Origin: Verrucomicrobiia bacterium
GTDB taxonomy: Bacteria; Verrucomicrobiota; Verrucomicrobiia; Verrucomicrobiales; DEV007
DNA length: 64,000 bases
NCBI GenBank assembly: GCA_020439995.1
Contig: JAGROY010000140.1
Location: forward strand, 25,003 to 89,002
Reading direction: 5' to 3'
In this document: positions 28,514 through 36,140 of the stretch, in pieces
Layout: each line of letters begins with the position of its first letter
Position numbering within the stretch: the stretch's first letter is position 1
Position numbers and translations under genes: made by a program
Notes under the pieces: generated by a model
Seen by the model: only the letters and a program-made list of their open reading frames with translations
Told to the model about the DNA's origin: nothing
Databases searched by the model: none

Positions 28514-31296
28514 ATTCTGTCACATCAGCAGCCTTCGAAGACTGGGCAATTCTTCTATCCAAGGCATTGCTGCATTCCCTGTGGCAAGGAGCCATTATCG
28601 TGATTCTGGTGGCGGTCTTTGCGAGATGGGTCGCATCGTCTGCAGCGCTGCGCAGCTTCATTTATCTGGCGGGTATGACGGGCATTGTGGTCAGTTTTCT
28701 TTTGAGCTGTTTCCTTCTGTATCAGCCTTCCACTACGATTTCCAGCGTCATCGAGAATGGCAGGGGAGGAGCTGATCTGGCTCCCCGTCCTGCAGCAAAT
28801 GCGCGTGCAGAGAGTGTTGCTGAATCTCCAACCATGTTCTCAAAGGAGAAATCGATGGCGGGGCATGCGATCGGGACATCATCACCAGATCGCTGGGGGG
28901 GTATTGCCCGGGTTACTGCGGGTTCCTATTTGCTGGGCGTGCTGGTGATGGCGTCACGGCTGGTTTGCGGAGTAGTTGGGTCACGCCGTCTGCGGTCGAA
29001 AGCTCAGAGGATTGAAGAGAAGAGCGTCCTGCAGATGGTTGACCGGTTGAGCGATGCCATCATGCTTCGCATGTCGCCAGTCATCGCGTTTTCCTCTGAG
29101 GTAGTGACGCCGGCAGTTGTTGGAGTGCTGAAGCCTGTGATCCTGCTGCCAGTTGGCATGTTGAGCGGTATGCCTCCCGCACAGGTCGAAGCGGTCATTG
29201 CTCATGAGTTGGCGCATCTTCGCCGCTTGGATCAGCTTGGCCTCCTAGTTCAGCGACTGGTCGAGACCGTGGCCTTTTATCATCCGGCGGTGTGGTGGCT
29301 CAGCAGGAAACTCGCCGATGTCCGTGAAGAGAGTTGCGACGACATCGTGTTGTCTTGTGGTTGCGACCGGGCTGACTATGCCGAATCGCTCCTCACCATG
29401 AACCAATGGGACCAAAGCGCAATGACCAGTCACCACGTACCCTTGGCGCTTGGTGTCGCTGGTCGCAAACAGCTGCTCAGAAAGCGGCTTCTTCGAATTC
29501 TCGGTGTAGCGCCAGAACCTGCGCGCCGTCGCCGTTTTTCCTGTGATGGCGGGCTGCTTGGGGCGTTGGTGATTTTCCTGATTTGTGGATTTGCTAGTGT
29601 GCCGTTTCTGGTGAAGGCGCAGGAGGAGGCGAGTGAGAAGAAGGATGAGAAAGGAGGGGCTCCTCAGGTTCGCATTCCCGGGCTTCACCCTGTCGAAAGA
29701 GAAGTGATTGAAAAAATTGAGCGGCTGGTAGCAAAATCTCAAGCGCTCGCCAAGACTGAGTATGATCAGGGGAGCAAGGGCTCGGAGCGTCCGGCTTCGG
29801 TCGAGTTGTTGTACGAGGCGATTGAGTTGCTCGAAAAATACTGTATCGAAAGCTCTCATCCCGAACTGATGCGTCTTCATCGATCGGTGAACCTGCTTGC
29901 CGGGAGACCTGGACATGCCGAGGAGTTTCAGGCGTGGATGGTGCCTTCGCAGCATCTTCGAATTGCAAGTGAACTGGCCGAAAAGGGACAATGGAAGGCA
30001 GCAAAGACTGAGTACCTCAAGGCCTTTTCTACTTGTCCTGAAAGGGCCGATTGGTGGGACTATGGATACCTTCAGGTGCTCGCGGAACTTCACCAATTCG
30101 ACGAAGCCGTGGAAGTTGTACGATCCCGTGAGATAGAGGGCTCCAGGAGAAATAGATCCTCGTTCCCATGGGGGACTATAGACGACTACCCTGCTGTGCC
30201 TGTTCCGTTGTCCAATTATTCATCGGGTTCATCATTCACCGGATCGCGCATCCTATCCGGCGAGGTGACCCTGTCTATCACGGTCGGCGAAGATGGCAGG
30301 GCATCGCTGAATGATGCTGTCAGTCTCATCGATGGAATTCCGTTTTTTCCTGAAACGATCGAGAGAATGGTTTCCCGCTGGCGGTTTGCTCCAAGGCGGG
30401 AAAATGGTATCGCCGTTGAAACCGGGCTTGAAACACCTTTCTGGTACAAGACCAGCCTGCCGTCGGTAGCGTTTGAAGTGGATGATACGCTAAAGATTGA
30501 GGACGTGGAACGGGCAGTTTCCAAGAACGTTACAACTTACGGGGGAGGCAACGCTTACATTGAAGTGAATTCAGACGCGAGCTATGCGATGGCCCTTCGC
30601 GTGTTCAGAACCTGCGTGAAAAATGGGTTAAAAGTTACCAAAGTACTTGAGAAACATCGATCGAAGGTGCGGGTTCCTGCACCGCCCCCGCCCCCTCCAG
30701 AGATTGATGTTACCGGCAGTAGCGAACTCCTTCTCAACGGTAAGCCTGCGGCTCTGTATGAGGTAGTGGAAGCCATTCAGAAGTATGAGGCGGAGTATCC
30801 CGACACCGTCCAGCTATCAGTCCACACTGCAGCCAACGTTGGTTTCGTCGGCGAAGTCACTGCGGCATGTGAACAGGTTTCGGTGAGGCCCCTATTGGTG
30901 AAACTTTTCAGTCGTTATGTCGTCCATATTGAACCAGGTGGGGATGAAGAGATCTCCGACGATGGAAAAACGATGCTTGTGTCTCGCCCCGATCGGGACG
31001 GACTGCCATTGCTCGCGGCTTCGAGTTTGAGACCCGATGTCGGAGACCAGGCGAATCAACCATTTGCGATGGCAGTGCTGTCCGAAGGATCGGTCTCTCT
31101 GGATGGTCAAAGTGTTTCGTTTGATGAGATTTCCAATTGGAGATCGCTGTCAGGGAATCTCACTGGCACCAAACCGGGTGCTGTCCGATTGCTGTTGAAG
31201 CCGGACGCTACGTTCGGCTACGCGCTCGACGCATTCGAAGCCTGTCAGCGTGGGGGCGATGCAGACATTTCGGTTTCGATTCTTGGAGCGCCCTGA
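28510..31296 (+). CDS. M56 (BlaR1-like) membrane metalloprotease fused to TonB-like and ExbD-like domains
   Basis: A 928-residue protein. The N-terminal half has several transmembrane helices and the M56 zinc protease motif HELAHLRRLDQ (about 232) followed by ESCDD. A further hydrophobic helix (LGALVIFLICGFASVPFLV, about 350) leads outside. The outer half has a helical segment, then a TonB C-terminal-like domain (GEVTLSITVGEDGRASLNDA, VSRWRFAPRREN; about 575-653). Three stretches follow that look like ExbD periplasmic domains (about 655-723, 731-807 and 852-927), best seen in SSELLLNGKPAALYEVVEAI and in EGSVSLDGQSVSFDEISN. It is coupled to blaI by a four-base overlap. No penicillin-binding sensor domain is seen, so it probably senses something other than beta-lactam. 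Confidence 0.85.
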   Translation: MNSVTSAAFEDWAILLSKALLHSLWQGAIIVILVAVFARWVASSAALRSFIYLAGMTGIVVSFLLSCFLLYQPSTTISSVIENGRGGADLAPRPAANARAESVAESPTMFSKEKSMAGHAIGTSSPDRWGGIARVTAGSYLLGVLVMASRLVCGVVGSRRLRSKAQRIEEKSVLQMVDRLSDAIMLRMSPVIAFSSEVVTPAVVGVLKPVILLPVGMLSGMPPAQVEAVIAHELAHLRRLDQLGLLVQRLVETVAFYHPAVWWLSRKLADVREESCDDIVLSCGCDRADYAESLLTMNQWDQSAMTSHHVPLALGVAGRKQLLRKRLLRILGVAPEPARRRRFSCDGGLLGALVIFLICGFASVPFLVKAQEEASEKKDEKGGAPQVRIPGLHPVEREVIEKIERLVAKSQALAKTEYDQGSKGSERPASVELLYEAIELLEKYCIESSHPELMRLHRSVNLLAGRPGHAEEFQAWMVPSQHLRIASELAEKGQWKAAKTEYLKAFSTCPERADWWDYGYLQVLAELHQFDEAVEVVRSREIEGSRRNRSSFPWGTIDDYPAVPVPLSNYSSGSSFTGSRILSGEVTLSITVGEDGRASLNDAVSLIDGIPFFPETIERMVSRWRFAPRRENGIAVETGLETPFWYKTSLPSVAFEVDDTLKIEDVERAVSKNVTTYGGGNAYIEVNSDASYAMALRVFRTCVKNGLKVTKVLEKHRSKVRVPAPPPPPPEIDVTGSSELLLNGKPAALYEVVEAIQKYEAEYPDTVQLSVHTAANVGFVGEVTAACEQVSVRPLLVKLFSRYVVHIEPGGDEEISDDGKTMLVSRPDRDGLPLLAASSLRPDVGDQANQPFAMAVLSEGSVSLDGQSVSFDEISNWRSLSGNLTGTKPGAVRLLLKPDATFGYALDAFEACQRGGDADISVSILGAP

Positions 31297-31322
31297 GATT
31301 CGATCGTGTTGTGCTTTTTCTG

Positions 31323-31369
31323 GAGTGCGGCCGACTTGACGGCGCTTTTTTGCCGGACGAACCGCACTC
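31323..31369. terminator. Palindromic element, probable bidirectional terminator
   Basis: GAGTGCGG (31323-31330) and CCGCACTC (31362-31369) form a perfect outer stem, and CGGC/GCCG (31340-31343 and 31352-31355) a small inner one around a run of six Ts. It lies between converging genes (M56 plus, FMN reductase minus), which fits a terminator for both. It may also be a member of a repeat family. Confidence 0.5.
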
Positions 31370-31418
31370 GGACAGAAAAGATTGACGCGGCAGATCCCGT
31401 CTTAGAGGTGCCTTCGAC

Positions 31419-31940
31419 TTATGCGAGCGACTTCACTGCTTCTGCCAGTGAAGTTGCTAATGCTTCGTCTGTAATCCCTTCGTCATCGGAGAAGTTGTCT
31501 TGAAACGACGGCAGACTGAAGGTTCCTCGTAGGTCTGCCCCCATGCGGGGGAAGATTGCCTTTGCGTTTTCCAGGACGGAAGCACCACCTCGGGCACCGG
31601 GTGAGGTGGCGAGCAGCAGCATGGGTTTGTTCGACCAGAGGGCATACTCGAGTCGGGACGCCCAGTCGTAGAGGTTCTTGAACGCGGCGCTGTAGGATCC
31701 GTTGTGTTCGGCGAGCGAAACGATGATGGCGTCGTGGGCCTGGATCGCTTCCAGGAAGGCCTTTGCATCGGCAGGGACGCCGTTCGCGGTTTCTTCGTCG
31801 GAGCTGTAAATTGGCAGAGTGTAGTCTCGCAGGTCAAGGTGTGTCACTTCGGCATCGGGGACGAGTCCGGCTGCGTGGCTGGCGAGTTTACTGTTGATGG
31901 ATGTGGAGCTGGTAGATGCTCCAAATGCAAGGATCTTCAT
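31419..31940 (-). CDS. NAD(P)H-dependent FMN reductase (flavodoxin-like)
   Basis: A 173-residue flavodoxin-fold reductase. The phosphate loop FGASTSSTSINSKLA and the EHNGSYSAAFKNLYDW motif (the NGS-PALKN type signature) show the NADPH-FMN reductase family, followed by LLATSPGARGG. It reduces FMN or quinone-like compounds. It is the last gene of the operon pirin-DoxX-FMN reductase (35 bases after the DoxX stop), so a role in detoxifying quinones or electrophiles is likely. Confidence 0.9.
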   Translation of the reverse strand: MKILAFGASTSSTSINSKLASHAAGLVPDAEVTHLDLRDYTLPIYSSDEETANGVPADAKAFLEAIQAHDAIIVSLAEHNGSYSAAFKNLYDWASRLEYALWSNKPMLLLATSPGARGGASVLENAKAIFPRMGADLRGTFSLPSFQDNFSDDEGITDEALATSLAEAVKSLA

Positions 31941-31975
31941 GTGTTGGAATGGTAGAATCTGTGAATGTTAGAAAA

Positions 31976-32365
31976 CTAGTTCAAGAGGCCGAGGAATTGC
32001 TTGCGACCACACCAGAGCAGGTAGGCGGAAAGCACGGAAACAAGAATCACTGGCGGCTGCATCAGGCCCGCTCCCTTGGTCAGGAAGATGTTGAAGGCGA
32101 GAATGTTGATGACAACAGGGCCGAGTGCGAGCAGGCCGAAGTTGCGTGTCTTTGGTATTGCAACGAGCACACCGCCTGCGATCTCGATCACTTTGACAAA
32201 GGTCAGGTAGCCGGTGGGCGCTATGGCCCCGAAGAACAGAGCTGGTGGCGAACCTTCCGGTGGTGGATCACCCATTGGAATGAAGTTGAAGAAATGGTTC
32301 AATCCAAAGACGACAAATGCGAGACCCAGTAGTCCGCCTGCGATATGGGGTGCTTTCTCTTTCAT
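31976..32365 (-). CDS. DoxX-like small membrane protein
   Basis: About 129 residues from the ATG at 32365, with four transmembrane helices in DoxX style (LLGLAFVVFGLNHFFNFIP, TFVKVIEIAGGVLVAIPK, ALGPVVINILAFNIF, VLSAYLLW). DoxX-like proteins often occur with pirins and flavin reductases in redox or thiol-stress operons. An earlier in-frame start (32473) would overlap the pirin gene and adds low-complexity sequence. It lies 28 bases after the pirin stop. Confidence 0.85.
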   Translation of the reverse strand: MKEKAPHIAGGLLGLAFVVFGLNHFFNFIPMGDPPPEGSPPALFFGAIAPTGYLTFVKVIEIAGGVLVAIPKTRNFGLLALGPVVINILAFNIFLTKGAGLMQPPVILVSVLSAYLLWCGRKQFLGLLN

Positions 32366-32393
32366 GGTGGTAATCTGATGTGGGGAAAGAAGT

Positions 32394-33125
32394 TCAAGCG
32401 AGGCGGAACAGGAGGAATTTGCTCTCGGCAGCTGCGACGATGGTAAGGTCGTCGGTGAAGTTCTCAACGGCAATTCCGTCCCCTGTGCTCAAGTCCTCAC
32501 CGAACGCGGAAACATTACCTTCGATGACCTGGAGCCAGGCATGTGGTGCAGATTCATCACCCGCCAGTTTAAGCGTGGCACCGGCATCGGCTTTGCCGAA
32601 GTAGATCTCGGCCTGTTGACGAATGGCGGTCGAGCCGTCACGTCCATCTGGCGAGAATAGCAGCGTCAGCGTGTTGGCTTTTGCCTCATCGCCCAGCGGC
32701 TTTTCAGCATAACGCGGCGCGCCCCCCGGTTGCTCGGGGTGCAGCCAGATCTGGTAAAGGTGCGTCTGGTTCTTGTCGGAAGGGTTGAACTCGCTGTGCG
32801 TCACGCCCGAGCCCGCGCTCATGTACTGCAGGTCGCCGGCCTTGATGATCGAGCCATTGCCCATGCTGTCCTTGTGCGCCAGTTCGCCCTCGATGACGTA
32901 GGTGAAAATCTCCATGTCCTGGTGCGGATGCGCAGGGAAGCCGCCGCCGGGCTCGATGGTATCGTTATTCATCACCCGCAGCGACTTGAATCCCATGTGA
33001 TCGGGATCAAAGTAGTTGGCGAACGAAAACGTGAACCGGGCATGGAGCCAGCCGTGTTCGGCAGTGCCGCGCTCGGCGGCGCGACGGATGGAGATCGTGG
33101 TCTTGGAATCGGTGTTCATTTGCAT
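32394..33125 (-). CDS. Pirin-family protein (quercetinase-like bicupin)
   Basis: A 243-residue bicupin. The metal site is visible in PGGGFPAHPHQDMEIFTYV and in SAGSGVTHSEFNPSD. Pirins of the YhhW type bind Fe or another divalent metal and can open flavonols such as quercetin. ATG codons at 33125 and 33119 are both possible starts. It is the first gene of the pirin-DoxX-reductase operon. The promoter region at 33142-33220 is also the duplicated 5' part of the LysR gene, so the LysR protein at 34450 is the presumed regulator. Confidence 0.9.
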   Translation of the reverse strand: MQMNTDSKTTISIRRAAERGTAEHGWLHARFTFSFANYFDPDHMGFKSLRVMNNDTIEPGGGFPAHPHQDMEIFTYVIEGELAHKDSMGNGSIIKAGDLQYMSAGSGVTHSEFNPSDKNQTHLYQIWLHPEQPGGAPRYAEKPLGDEAKANTLTLLFSPDGRDGSTAIRQQAEIYFGKADAGATLKLAGDESAPHAWLQVIEGNVSAFGEDLSTGDGIAVENFTDDLTIVAAAESKFLLFRLA

Positions 33126-33141
33126 GGTTCATCTCTACGCC

Positions 33142-33220
33142 GTGCAAGGGCGATTCCTAATACCTTGTTCTTTGGGCTGCTATGCCTTTTAGGTATGGCG
33201 ATGGAACTGCGACACCTGCG
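33142..33220 (+). repeat. Direct repeat copy 1: pirin/LysR promoter plus the LysR start codons
   Basis: 79 bases that match 34391-34469 with about seven mismatches. It holds the intergenic operator region and the first codons of the LysR gene (MAMELRHLR), which then run into a stop at 33231-33233, leaving a 12-residue stub. It retains the inverted pair ATACCT/AGGTAT, the probable LysR site, which is degraded in copy 2. A perfect hairpin CCCCAGTT-GCT-AACTGGGG follows at once (33221-33239). Confidence 0.8.
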
Positions 33221-33370
33221 CCCCAGTTGCTAACTGGGGTGTTCAAAAAGCGGGAATTGGTTCCTGCGAATTTTCAGACCTGCATCAGGGAGATGTCGGA
33301 CCGTGCCAGGCGCTTCTTCGCACAACGTGAATGTAAATTCTTGGGCTGAAGCGGGTAAATCAGAGTCTTC

Positions 33371-33674
33371 GGGCTGAAAGCTCGACCGCACAAAGCACAG
33401 GGCTTCAGCCCTGTGTTTACCGATTTCAAGTTCCTGCGGCCTGTAAGGTCGCCCGTTGCGCATGGTTCGCGAGACTTGGGAGGAAAAGATCAAGTCGCAG
33501 TATGTGAGTCGAGAGATCAGAGCTCAGTTTGTGTGTAGCTCCACATAAACTGAGCTCTGGAGATAGAGGCGCGTAGTGACTTTCAGGTCCCTGGCGACCT
33601 TACAGGCCGCGTTGCGTGTGAATCAAGAACACAGGGCTGAAGCCCTGTGCTTTGCGCGATCGGGCATTCAGCCC
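33371..33674. repeat. Long inverted repeat element with nested palindromes
   Basis: The left arm (33371-33453) and right arm (33593-33674) are inverse copies; a 27-base core (33391-33417 against 33628-33654) is perfect and is itself centred on a CACAGGGCT palindrome. Between the arms is another perfect 12-base inverted repeat, AGAGCTCAGTTT (33519-33530) with AAACTGAGCTCT (33547-33558). The structure resembles a MITE or REP-type cluster. The whole stretch 33234-33821 has no convincing gene. Confidence 0.7.
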
Positions 33675-33821
33675 GAATGTCCAAACCGGAGGCGTCAACT
33701 CTCGGGAACGCTTGGGCCAGTTGTTGTGATCTTTTAAACACTCCAATTGCTAACTGCTCTTGCTAGGTTAAACCGCTGAACTATTTGAAAATAATGTGTT
33801 GCGGACTGCGTCTATAGAGGA

Positions 33822-34349
33822 ATGGCATACATCAAGAATCGGCAGATCCGCAAATCGATTGAGTTTGGAGCCCCCTTGGCGTTTCACTTCTTCACGGTAT
33901 TGGCAGAGTCAATTTACTATATCGGTCTTGCGGCCTCGATAGACATGGACTACTCCGCCAGGAATGTTTCGCAGGCTGCAGTGCTTGAACGCGCGCTGGG
34001 TCGAAGTCTGGTCTCGGTGCTGCATGAAGGACATACGCGTCAGTATCTCTGGTTCATCCCATTTGCAGCACTTTCCGGGCTCTGTATTCAGCTCTTGCGC
34101 ACAAAGCAGCAGTCGCAGTGGATTCGAGCAGTCGTTTTTCTTGTGCCCCCGATCATTCTCGGACCGATCATCCTGCCGCTCGCATTTTGCCTGCCTTGGT
34201 TTCTGGTAGCGCCTTTGGATGGTGAAACGCTGGCGGAGAATTGGCCAGTCGCCTCGGCAGCAGGTGCGTGGACACTCGCTGCTGGCATCCTGTTGACCAT
34301 CAGGATCAATGGCTGGCCGATGTCCGATCGTCCGATGTATGAGGATTGA
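33822..34349 (+). CDS. Membrane protein of unknown function within the insertion
   Basis: A 175-residue protein with about four hydrophobic segments (LAFHFFTVLAESIYYIGLA, LWFIPFAALSGLCIQLL, AVVFLVPPIILGPIILPLAF, AAGAWTLAAGILLTI). No family recognised. It is the only convincing gene inside the 1.2 kb block between the two LysR-promoter repeats and therefore probably arrived with that block. Confidence 0.55.
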   Translation: MAYIKNRQIRKSIEFGAPLAFHFFTVLAESIYYIGLAASIDMDYSARNVSQAAVLERALGRSLVSVLHEGHTRQYLWFIPFAALSGLCIQLLRTKQQSQWIRAVVFLVPPIILGPIILPLAFCLPWFLVAPLDGETLAENWPVASAAGAWTLAAGILLTIRINGWPMSDRPMYED

Positions 34350-34390
34350 TCGTTGTGATCCACTCTCATCAGAGTGAAGAGGTATAAACC

Positions 34391-34469
34391 GTTCAAGACC
34401 GATTCCTAATACCTTGTTCTTTGGGTTGCTATGCCTATTAGTTATGGTGATGGAACTGCGACACCTGCG
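34391..34469 (+). repeat. Direct repeat copy 2: promoter and start of the intact LysR gene
   Basis: The partner of 33142-33220. Here the reading frame continues into the complete LysR gene. The second half of the operator-like pair has decayed (AGTTAT instead of AGGTAT). The two copies bracket an insertion of about 1.17 kb. Confidence 0.8.
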
Positions 34470-35337
34470 TTACTTTGTGATGGCTGCTGCCGAGCGAAAC
34501 ATCAGCCGTGCGGCCGCGCGGCTGAATATTTCGCAACCGGCAGTATCCCGGCAAATTCGTGATCTTGAGGAAGAACTGGGGGTCACACTATTCGAGCGCG
34601 AAACCGACGGGCTGCACCTGACCGATGCCGGACAGACTGCGCTGGCGCATGCCCAGGGGCTGTTGCGCCGGGCGACTGATCTGGAGCTGGCCATGGAGGC
34701 ATTCAAACAGCCGACGAAACAGGCGCTGCGGGTCGGTTTTATCGCCACCGCGTTGCCGGGGTTCCTGGCGGCATCACTGCGCGTTTTCAACCGCAATCAC
34801 GACAACGTCTGCACCCAGATTCGCGAGATGTCGCCGCTCGATCAGGAAAAAGCGCTGCGGGCAGGCGAGATCGATATTGCATTGTTAGGAACTCCCTGCC
34901 CTCAACTGAAGAAGGAATTTCGCACGGAGATCATTTTGAAAACACCGATGGCCATCGTATTGCCCGATGACCACTTGCTGGCGTTGCGCAAATCGATCGA
35001 TCTTGCGGAGCTTGCTGATGAACCCTTTGTGACCCTGCACGAAAAGCACTTTCCCGGTCGCCCGGCGCTGCTCGCCGATCTCTGTGGGCGCGCTGGATTC
35101 ACGGCGAATGTTCGTTTGAAAGCGGACGGGCTGCAGGAGTTGCTTGGCCTTGTCGGTGGTGGAGCGGGTGTCGGCGTGTTGCCTGCGGATGTCAGCCAGC
35201 TGCCGCATCCAGGAGTGGTTTTTGTGAAAATGCGCAGCCCACGTTTGAATTTGATGTCTTCTGCGGTGTGGCGAAAGGATCGGGAGTCTGCCGAATTATT
35301 GGAACTCGTTGAGTTGTTAAAATCATCAGCCGCTTAG
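34450..35337 (+). CDS. LysR-family transcriptional regulator
   Basis: About 295 residues from the ATG at 34450 (an ATG at 34444 is also in frame). The N-terminal helix-turn-helix is canonical: MELRHLRYFVMAAAERNISR, then LNISQPAVSRQIRDLEEELG and LFERETDGLHLTDAG. The C-terminal part is the two-lobed effector domain. By position it was the divergent regulator of the pirin-DoxX-FMN reductase operon, and its own 5' end is duplicated at 33142. The insertion now places it 1.3 kb away. Confidence 0.92.
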   Translation: MELRHLRYFVMAAAERNISRAAARLNISQPAVSRQIRDLEEELGVTLFERETDGLHLTDAGQTALAHAQGLLRRATDLELAMEAFKQPTKQALRVGFIATALPGFLAASLRVFNRNHDNVCTQIREMSPLDQEKALRAGEIDIALLGTPCPQLKKEFRTEIILKTPMAIVLPDDHLLALRKSIDLAELADEPFVTLHEKHFPGRPALLADLCGRAGFTANVRLKADGLQELLGLVGGGAGVGVLPADVSQLPHPGVVFVKMRSPRLNLMSSAVWRKDRESAELLELVELLKSSAA

Positions 35338-35391
35338 CCGCAGGTTACGGTTTGGCTAGACCTTGATGAAAATTCACGGCATTAGTGCGAC

Positions 35392-36135
35392 ATGCTTTCA
35401 TCCCGGGACCAGAGTGGCCAGTCGCGATTTCCCCAGACCCGGTGGAGTCTGGTGGTGGGAGCGCAGGGTGATGTCGAGCATTCGCCACCCGCCCGGCTGG
35501 CGCTGCACGAGTTGTGCGGGCTCTACTGGCGGCCGCTCTATTCGTTCATTCGGCGCTCGGGTTATCAGAAGGAAGATGCGGAAGATCTGACCCAGGAATT
35601 TCTGGCCCAGGTGATCCATAAGCGGCAACTGGAAAGGGCTGAACAGGACAAGGGCAAGCTGCGGTCGTTTTTGCTGGCCTATTTGAAGCACTTTCTGGCG
35701 GACGAGCGCAAGGCCGCCCGCGCCCAGAAGCGTGGAGGTGATCGTGAGAAAGTGTCGATCGACCATGAGGACGCCGAGTCGCGTTATCAGGCGGAGATTG
35801 CTGATGCGGCCACGCCCGATGTGTTGTTTGAAAAAGCCTGGGCGCTGACCCTGTTGGAACTCGTCCTGTCCAAGCTTGAGGTTGACTATCGCAAGGATGG
35901 AAAGGGTGAATTGTTCACGGCGCTGAAGTCGACATTGCAGTGGGCAGGCGATGAATCGACCATGGCCACGATCGCGAGCAGGTTGGGAATGCAGGAAGGC
36001 GCGGTCAAAGTGGCAGCCTATCGATTGCGCCAGCGCTATCGTCAGGCGCTGCGGCAGGAAGTGACATTTACGCTCGCCGATGGCGAACAAGTGGATGAAG
36101 AGATGCGCTACCTGTTTCAAGTGTTGAGCGGATGA
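35392..36135 (+). CDS. ECF-type RNA polymerase sigma factor of the PVC type
   Basis: A 247-residue sigma factor. It begins TRWSLVVGAQGD, as PVC ECF factors do, with sigma region 2 at EDAEDLTQEFLAQVI and region 4 at TMATIASRLGMQEGAVKVAA followed by YRLRQRYRQ. Between them is an extended linker (KAARAQKRGGDREKVSID..). In Verrucomicrobia this type often lies right before a Ser/Thr kinase gene. Here the kinase lies 19 kb away on the other strand, at the head of the locus whose last gene converges on this one with five bases between stops. No anti-sigma factor is seen; control by the kinase is a plausible inference. Confidence 0.88.
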   Translation: MLSSRDQSGQSRFPQTRWSLVVGAQGDVEHSPPARLALHELCGLYWRPLYSFIRRSGYQKEDAEDLTQEFLAQVIHKRQLERAEQDKGKLRSFLLAYLKHFLADERKAARAQKRGGDREKVSIDHEDAESRYQAEIADAATPDVLFEKAWALTLLELVLSKLEVDYRKDGKGELFTALKSTLQWAGDESTMATIASRLGMQEGAVKVAAYRLRQRYRQALRQEVTFTLADGEQVDEEMRYLFQVLSG

Positions 36136-36140
36136 TGCGA

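Noticed and set aside
29245..30096. A 283-codon minus-strand open frame in the M56 gene
   Set aside because: Lies opposite the protease and its linker; composition is that of a reverse-frame artefact.
28103..31296. Beta-lactam resistance locus
   Set aside because: BlaI and an M56 protease are present, but there is no beta-lactamase and no penicillin-binding sensor domain.
33230..33493. An 87-codon minus-strand frame
   Set aside because: It merely reads through the junction hairpin and the left arm of the inverted repeat.
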